Assembly: GCF_000512585.2 (NCBI RefSeq)
Contig: NC_089241.1
Span: 7,334,001-7,398,000 of the forward strand
Reading direction: 5' to 3'
DNA from: Kwoniella bestiolae CBS 10118
Taxonomy: Eukaryota > Basidiomycota > Tremellomycetes > Tremellales > Cryptococcaceae
DNA length: 64,000 bases
Both the position numbers and the translations under genes were made by a program. Positions within the stretch are counted from its first letter, which is position 1. Each line of letters opens with the position of its first letter. The notes beneath the pieces were generated by a model. That model searched no databases, was not told where the DNA came from, and was given only the letters and a program-made list of their open reading frames with translations. Positions 59,233 through 64,000 of this stretch are shown piece after piece.

Positions 59233-62200
59233 CTACTGCCCCTCCTCCCCCAGATGAGTCAACGCCACCCTCCTCTTCTTCTTCGGCTGACTCTCTCCCC
59301 CTCCTTCTCCCCTTTCCTGTCCCTGCTGCTGGCCCTCACTCCCAACTGCCGTCCCCGTCTCACCCGATGACGAAGGATTAGATCTCTTCAATCCCCCCTC
59401 CTCACCGCCCACACCTAACCCTAACCCCGTGGTATTTGAGCTCTCACTCCCAGTCATAGATAACGTCCTATTCCGTCCAAACCCAAAACTATCCGCCTCA
59501 TCCGACGGAGTAGGTAACAACCCCCCCTCAAATGAGCTCGCACTAGCTACACTTGTCCCCGTTGTGGTAGGGTAAAAGACAGGCGCAGCTGGTATACTAC
59601 TTGCCGTTGATCCCTCTCTATCATTTCTGCCCAATGTTGGAGCAGGCGAATGCCTGGCCACACTCACAGCTGGAGAATGCGGGATGGGCGTGGGTGTGGC
59701 GTTGGCTGAACCGCTCTCTCTATGAGATACGGGGGTGGGCATAGTGTGAGAGGAGGTAGAAGAGGAGGAGTGGGACTGGGCGATAGCTGCGAGTTGACGG
59801 TGATGTTGTTGTGTTGGGTGGACAGTGCCGAGCTCGGTGAGGTCGAAGACGACTATTGAGCAGTACCCATCTGAGGAAGATAGGATTAGGGTTTGTCCGT
59901 CGGGTGACCTATACACGCGAAAAGAGATTAGCCATCCATTTACCACTTGATTCCTCCATCATAGACATCCATGTCAAGAGGAAAGACAGACGACATGACG
60001 ATGCAGAAGCAGAGATCCAAGAAGAACAAGGGAGAAGATTAAAACACACTCACCAAGCAATATCAGTAAACCCAGCATAATGCAGCCCTTTGAAAATAGC
60101 GATCGGCCCAGACTGCTGCGTATCATACAGCAGTACTGAATCCTGACACGCCACAGCATATAACAACCTATAAGGCAAAGCGAATACACTCCCCAGAGGC
60201 TTCTCTTTCTCTTTCTCGTCTTTCGATGTACCAGATGGCGGAGGCGGAGGAGGCATAGAGAGCGATACATTGATAGGCGACGGATCGCTCCTATCCAAAG
60301 TGATATGTTTGGGTTCCCCACTAGTCCCACTGGCTGAAGTGCGTAGATCATAGAAGATAGGTGAGAATCGGATAGCAACAGCAGCAGTCTTGTGTCCTGG
60401 TAAGTGCGCTACAGGGGATTTTGCCAAGTTCGCTCGAGAGTATATGTATACGGTGGGTTTCCCATTATCCACATTCTTAGGTTTAGGCACAGACGAGGAA
60501 GAAGGTCCCGCTGAGGATGGTTCTCGATCGAGGGTATCTTGCGATAATGATCTGGTGGATAGCATTGGTGAACCCTTGAAAATCTGGTCTTCGATCTGGC
60601 CAGCAGGGGTGAGTAGTAAACTCCCATCAGGGGAGAAAGACAATCTTCGGAAAAACCTCGTTACGCCCTCTTCACCGTAGAGCCTTTGCATTATTGCTGA
60701 GGTGGAAGTCGGTGGGGCTCTGATAGCTGGTAAAGGTGGGATAGGTGAGGGTGATCTACCTCGACCTGGGAAGGCAGCTGCACTGAGTGAAGGCGAGGCA
60801 GCAGCCTGTGAGCCAGAGAAGGATGATCTCCTTGATCCCGGTCGGTTGGAGGTGAGAGGCGGGTTCATCGTCGCTGCTTGAGGTGTGGATGGGACAGATG
60901 CATTGGGCGTAGCTGGTGCACCTGAAATTGATGTATGGTGGAGGGGTGTGTGCTCCGGATGTTCAGAGGTCGTCGTGATGACTGATCCTGTTTCTGAAGT
61001 GGTTGATGCTCTTCTAGCGAGGTTTGGTCGAGTGCTGGAAGGGATGGAAGGTGTACGTGAATGTCGTATTTCCATACGGGTGGCTCGCGATACTGGGTGT
61101 ACGTCGGGGATGTTGTTGCGGATAGCGAATGTATTGACGTGAACGGATCTGTCCGAGGTCTTGTCAGCATAATTGAGGTCGGCAAGGCTTGTTGTGTACT
61201 CACCTATCACTGCTCTGTGTAGCAATATACTCATTCAACGGATCCCAATTCACACCTTGAACGTTATGTGTGTGCTCTCGCAGAGCAAATACACATTCAC
61301 CTAGTGTACAGTATGTCGTCAGCTGAAGTGGACCCGATACAGCATTCGTTAGCTCACCAGTAGCAGCTTTCCAGATGGTAGCAGTGTTATCAGTCGACCC
61401 AGCTATGAAGAATTCTCCATCAGGTGACCAGGAGAGGTCGTAGACGTGTTTTGTTGTTACTCTGGTAAGCGCAATATCGTCAGCTTATACTCTAAACACC
61501 GGAAGAGACACTAAGCTCACTGTAACATCTTTTGTAATCTCCAATGTTCTTTATCTTGCACGTCATCGGGATTCTCACCGAATGTTACCACAGGTCTATC
61601 GGAGGGTACCCATAGGATGACATTTCCGTCTGTGTTTAAGACATCTCTCATCAGCTCACACTCATATATGTATAATATCAAAGGTGTTGAGGATATGGCG
61701 AACAGGTAGACGGATATCTCAGAAGGACAAGTATGATTTTGCAGATGATGCGTAGAGCGAGGAGACATATTGTACATATGCACATGCGTTCAGAAATGGA
61801 TTGAGGGGTAAACGTTACTCACCATCACCGGCCGAAGCGAGCGTCTGACCATTAGGACTGAACCTGACCACATTCACCGCAGCAGTATGTTTCGACAGTG
61901 TCGTGAGATATTCCACTCTGGGTGGATGGGGTGTGATCTCCTGTCCTGTCAATGCGGTATGTTGGAGTGAAGATATAGAAGGGATATTGGGGTGGATCAT
62001 CCATAGCTATTTTGGAGGTATCTCATCAGCTCATAACCCTTCATCATGCCACCGTATCCTGATCATACCTTACATCTTACCATCTCGTAGTGTCATATAT
62101 GGGAAGAAAGGCAAAGATCACCCACCCTAACTTTCGAATCCCCTCCAGCAGTAGCAAGCCTATACTGTCTCACTGTACTTGCTCCCGCAATAGTACTGGT

Positions 62201-62441
62201 ACCTGTACTACTACTCTGCTCGTCATGCTCGCTCTGACTCTGACTCGTCGAAGCTGCCAATAACCTTTTAAGTTGGGTAGAAGGGAGGGGTTGGAAATCG
62301 CATGAATAGACTGCCTGGGTCTCGTGCCAGCTGTTGTAGTCATATAAAAGATCAGCTTCATTCATATTGGCTATTCCATTCCAGGGAGAGATATATTGAG
62401 AATGAGATGACTCACGAGATCTCTAATACCTTGGGTCTCAT
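59233..62441 (-). CDS. CAC2: CAF-1 middle subunit (Cac2 / p60, CHAF1B), WD40
   Basis: Subunit of chromatin assembly factor 1, which deposits H3-H4 behind replication forks. The start at 62441 gives MRPKVLEIS, spliced to WHETQAVYSCDFQPLP. WD40 blades: RLATAGGDSKVR, VNVVRFSPNGQTLASAGDGE, VILWVPSDRP, DLSWSPDGEFFIAGSTDNTATIW, HNVQGVNWDPLNEYIATQSSD, RRLSFSPDGSLLLTPAGQIED, LPGHKTAAVAIRFSP, FTDIAWSPDGQTLILSSSDGY; the last, followed by CSIVVFDLTELGT, is the CHAF1B hallmark. A Ser/Pro-rich insert of about 140 residues (60680-61070) lies between blades. The tail is Ser/Pro/Gly-rich and ends KKKRRVALTHLGEEGQ. At least seven introns; some borders unchecked. Confidence 0.9.
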
Positions 62442-63284
62442 CTTGACCTATCTCCTGGGCAGTAGGTAGATTGGGTTGATCCGAAGTATATGAATCTGAG
62501 CTATGATGTTGAGTTCTCTACTCTTGATAGTTGGATATTAGTATATGAATCCAAAGTAAGAGTATTCCCCTTTGATATGGTTGAGATGAGTATAAGGGTA
62601 GATACAGCAGTATCGAGATTGATCCGAGTTCAATGCTCCAATCCAATTCTAATTGCAGTACCGATTCCAACGAGCACTACCAGGTCCTTTCGAAGGGTCG
62701 ATGAGTGTATGGGTTGATGAAAGGATAAGATCGGACTGAACACCGAGATGAGTGTACCGTGATCGAGTGAAGGTGAGGGTGGAGGGTCTGGACCGTTTGT
62801 GAGAAGGTACGTGATATGCGGAGGGTGATGATGAGGGATCTGCCCAAATGCAAGAATTGGCGATGCGTGATAAAGACCAAGGGATGAGATGATCTTGAGA
62901 ATGCAATAAGATACAAGGAATAAAGTAAGTAATCACTGTGTATGTACAAGGTGCGGAACCGAAATGCCCAGTGTACGAGTACGATGCTAGATCTATGAAA
63001 GAGGACATGACCGACAAACCCAAGACAGAGACGCGCTAAAGAGGTGTCACCGATCAGAGCGAGAACGTGGCATTATGAGTATATCATACTCACACTCATT
63101 GAGACGGATCCATCTCCTTCGTAAGGTACTGCTTCCTGGTAGTTTGGCATGCGAGACAGAAGGAGGTGCGAATGATCATAATGCATACGCATAGTACCAA
63201 AATACTGCCAATCATGTAGCCCAGCAATCATATCTACCACTCCTCCAAAAAGATAGCCTATCCAATCATACCACTCTCATAACA
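62442..63284. other. Intergenic: CAC2 promoter and Rix7 3' side
   Basis: About 840 bases between two minus-strand genes. The minus-strand frame at 62649-63023 lacks motifs. No RNA gene recognised. Confidence 0.5.
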
Positions 63285-63944
63285 TTACGCCACACTCATC
63301 TCCCCCTCCCCCTGTCCATCCGCTCTACCAACCTTCCCACCACCATCCAACTCTCGATCTACTAGCCCCCCCTCCCTGGACCGTTTCCCCTTGGTCGGTA
63401 CACCAGCATACTTATCCCTCATTCTCTCATACTTCAACCTCTGCTCCCTACTCACACTCGGCTGAGTCTTAATCGAAGCTTTCACAAAATGATCCTCCGT
63501 AACAATCACCTCAGCCTTCCTATTTCTCTCTTCAACTTCCTGTTCCCTAGATAGAGGATCCTGCTCAGGATTCACTTCGAATGCTCCCAACGATTCTAAG
63601 GTGTTTCTCAAAGCGAGAGTAGAAGCTTCTCTAAGCAAATTGGAAATATCCGCTCCGGAGAACCCATCGCATTTATCGCTCAATACAATCTTACGTATCC
63701 CGTCCCATGCTTCGGGATGGATGGGAGTCTTATTCCTTGATGTATGCGTTTTGAGAATTTCGAATCGTTCGTCAGCAGTGGGGAGGTCAACGTATAGGAG
63801 TTTGTCCAGTCGACCTGGACGGACCATAGCTGGATCGATCATATCTGGACGGTTTGTCGCTCCGATCACGTATACTGCTTTTCGCGAGTCGAGGCCGTCT
63901 AGCTCTGTTAGGAGGGTGTTGACTACTCGTGCGGATGATTCGGA
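63285..63944 (-). CDS. RIX7: Rix7/NVL AAA-ATPase, C-terminal exon (gene continues past the window end)
   Basis: Double AAA-ATPase that strips Nsa1 from nucleolar pre-60S particles. The final exon encodes 219 residues: SESSARVVNTLLTELDGLD, then the second region of homology VIGATNRPDMIDPAMVRPGR with the arginine fingers of the D2 ring, DKLLYVDLPTADERFEIL, the sensor-2/lid segment CDGFSGADISNLLREASTLAL, and a basic tail (TKGKRSREGG) ending GEGEMSVA. The DPAMVRPGRLDKLLYVDLP form is typical of the NVL/Rix7 D2 domain. The acceptor CATCACAG lies at 63945 and upward; upstream exons fall outside the window. Confidence 0.9.
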   Translation of the reverse strand, partial: SESSARVVNTLLTELDGLDSRKAVYVIGATNRPDMIDPAMVRPGRLDKLLYVDLPTADERFEILKTHTSRNKTPIHPEAWDGIRKIVLSDKCDGFSGADISNLLREASTLALRNTLESLGAFEVNPEQDPLSREQEVEERNRKAEVIVTEDHFVKASIKTQPSVSREQRLKYERMRDKYAGVPTKGKRSREGGLVDRELDGGGKVGRADGQGEGEMSVA

Positions 63945-64000
63945 CTGTGATGTATCGAAGAGGAATCAGCACTGGTCAGTCCGACGTATGAAGCCGCGTG

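Noticed and set aside
1..64000. Transposons, viral genes, CRISPR, tRNA or rRNA genes, mating-type locus genes
   Set aside because: No reverse transcriptase, transposase, integrase or terminal-repeat signature was read; no tRNA B-box-like GTTCGAATC context seen; no pheromone, homeodomain or known MAT-linked genes. Visual search only, so small RNAs could be missed.

Overview
The window reads as the chromosome of a basidiomycete yeast, most likely a Tremellales fungus of the Cryptococcus/Kwoniella type. Genes are dense and mostly cut by many 50-70 nt introns with GTGAGT/GTAAGT donors, CTAAC/CTGAC-like branch sites and TAG/CAG acceptors. The recognisable proteins are conserved eukaryotic housekeeping factors with fungal features. 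No tRNA, rRNA, CRISPR array, transposon or viral gene was recognised. Gene models were built by hand from the sequence; exon borders are good to about 1 nt where phases were checked and are marked where unresolved. || Layout, left to right: UPF1 N-terminus (-, cut by the window edge); a BCAS3-type WD40 protein (-); a 614-aa unrecognised nuclear-looking protein (+); DRE2 Fe-S assembly factor (-); a gene-poor stretch with one probable 78-aa gene and a very long leader for an 801-aa AT-hook protein (+); a 22-exon tricalbin/E-Syt ER-plasma membrane tether (+); MED8-like (-) head to head with SWD1/RBBP5 (+); a BTB-like gene (-); a single-pass membrane protein (+); a DnaJ-X co-chaperone (+); RLP24 (-) head to head with GDP-mannose pyrophosphorylase (+); a CCDC124/Oxs1-type ribosome factor (-) head to head with inositol monophosphatase (+); ribosomal protein eS4 (+); a tract with three more BTB-like paralogs, one of them broken (+); SPT5 (-) head to head with a securin-like protein (+); CAF-1 p60/Cac2 (-); and the C-terminus of the Rix7/NVL AAA-ATPase (-, cut by the window edge). 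|| Functions: several genes serve transcription and chromatin (MED8, SWD1, SPT5, CAC2), others ribosome assembly and function (RLP24, eS4, Rix7, CCDC124-like), mRNA decay (UPF1), cell-wall and capsule sugar supply (GDP-mannose), inositol metabolism and membrane contact sites (tricalbin). They are neighbours, not an operon; four head-to-head pairs probably share bidirectional promoters. || The two most unusual things are (1) splicing: an apparent AT-AC intron beginning at codon 3 of the GDP-mannose pyrophosphorylase gene, and microexons of 4, 8, 8 and 12 nt supported by reading frame and family motifs, including a 4-nt exon that supplies two bases of a catalytic aspartate codon; and (2) a fast-diverging BTB-like family of four copies with one conserved three-exon design (intron phases 2 and 0), three copies in a row with one decaying.
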